DNA from: Microvirga alba
GTDB taxonomy: Bacteria > Pseudomonadota > Alphaproteobacteria > Rhizobiales > Beijerinckiaceae
Assembly (NCBI RefSeq): GCF_015694465.1
Contig: NZ_JADQDO010000008.1
Span: 149,233 to 213,232, forward strand
Length of the DNA stretch: 64,000 bases
Direction: 5' to 3'
In this document: one piece after another, positions 63,798-64,000 of the stretch
Layout of the letters: each line of letters starts with the position of its first letter
Position numbering within the stretch: the first letter of the stretch is position 1
Position numbers and translations under genes: made by a program
The notes under the pieces: generated by a model
Database searches by the model: none
What the model saw: the letters and a program-made list of their open reading frames with translations, nothing else
Told to the model about the DNA's origin: nothing

Positions 63798-64000
63798 AAC
63801 ATCCATCGACGGCGCGGCCAACACGGACGGCGCCGAGGACTTCGGGGCCTCACCGGCCCGACCGGGAAGTGTCCTGGTCGGGTGGATTTGGTTCCTCTGC
63901 GGTCCGAACGCATTTTCGAATGCTGCTCTTTGACAAGTGAAGAAAGAAAGAGAAACGTGGACGGCGAGGTCCTTGCGGGTTGTCTTTAAGGCAACCGAAT
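63798..64000 (+). other. rRNA operon leader with boxA antitermination site (partial)
   Basis: TGCTCTTTGACA at 63924-63935 matches the boxA antitermination element (TGCTCTTTAACA in E. coli), followed by AAGTGAAGAAAGAAAGAGAAACG, the purine-rich leader usual in alphaproteobacterial rRNA operons. The 16S rRNA gene should begin shortly after base 64000. A G+C-rich hairpin (about 63857-63883, CGGCCCGACCGGGAAG...GGTCGGG) lies between promoter and boxA. Confidence 0.85.

Noticed and set aside
1..64000. CRISPR arrays, insertion sequences, prophage genes
   Set aside because: No regularly spaced repeats, no transposase or integrase motifs and no phage structural genes were recognised in any reading of the window.

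Overview
The window looks like a chromosomal piece of a high-GC alphaproteobacterium, most likely of the order Hyphomicrobiales (Rhizobiales). The evidence is a GcrA cell-cycle regulator, an rpoH-rluD pair, the order phoR-pstSCAB-phoU-phoB, the long tandem form of dCTP deaminase, and cobalamin genes of the aerobic alphaproteobacterial kind. The order is inferred from gene content, not from a search.

Layout. 1-1912: 5' part of rpoH, rluD and a tRNA-Glu. 1913-3680: a worn region holding a gene broken by an in-frame stop and a decayed fragment of a PQQ-dependent dehydrogenase. 3689-21643: a catabolic block. A GntR/YciI pair faces an eight-gene operon that encodes a LivHMGF-type importer with its binding protein, a beta-hydroxyacid dehydrogenase, a fumarylacetoacetate-hydrolase-type enzyme and an extradiol dioxygenase. 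Next come a small ABM-type monooxygenase and an amidohydrolase. Last, an IclR regulator and thioesterase pair faces a five-gene operon: FAD monooxygenase, aryl-CoA ligase, gentisate dioxygenase, fumarylpyruvate hydrolase, maleylpyruvate isomerase. That set fits a CoA-dependent hydroxybenzoate-to-gentisate route: acid to acyl-CoA, ring hydroxylation, thioester hydrolysis to gentisate, ring cleavage, isomerisation, then fumarate plus pyruvate. A long inverted repeat with identical spacing lies before the GntR gene and before the amidohydrolase gene, which suggests one regulator controls both.

21782-36948: small genes (including an orphan BrnA-type antitoxin), an efflux MFS, the AhpC/AhpD peroxide defence pair, a CynX-type MFS, metZ, a complete dTDP-L-rhamnose set (rfbBCDA), gamma-glutamyltransferase, another MFS and a lytic transglycosylase.

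37130-44272: cobalamin synthesis and uptake (cobC, cbiB, btuB with an upstream cobalamin riboswitch, a BtuF-like protein, cobQ, cobU). 44338-47028: an HWE-type histidine kinase and an integral membrane protein. 47110-53814: the phosphate regulon (phoR, a triple Pho box, pstSCAB, phoU, phoB).

53859-63044: a GNAT enzyme, gcrA, arginine synthesis (argD, argF, argE) with hslO, apaG, a CDP-alcohol phosphatidyltransferase, dcd and two small membrane proteins. 63214-64000: tRNA-Gly, then the promoter, leader and boxA of an rRNA operon whose 16S gene must begin just past the window edge.
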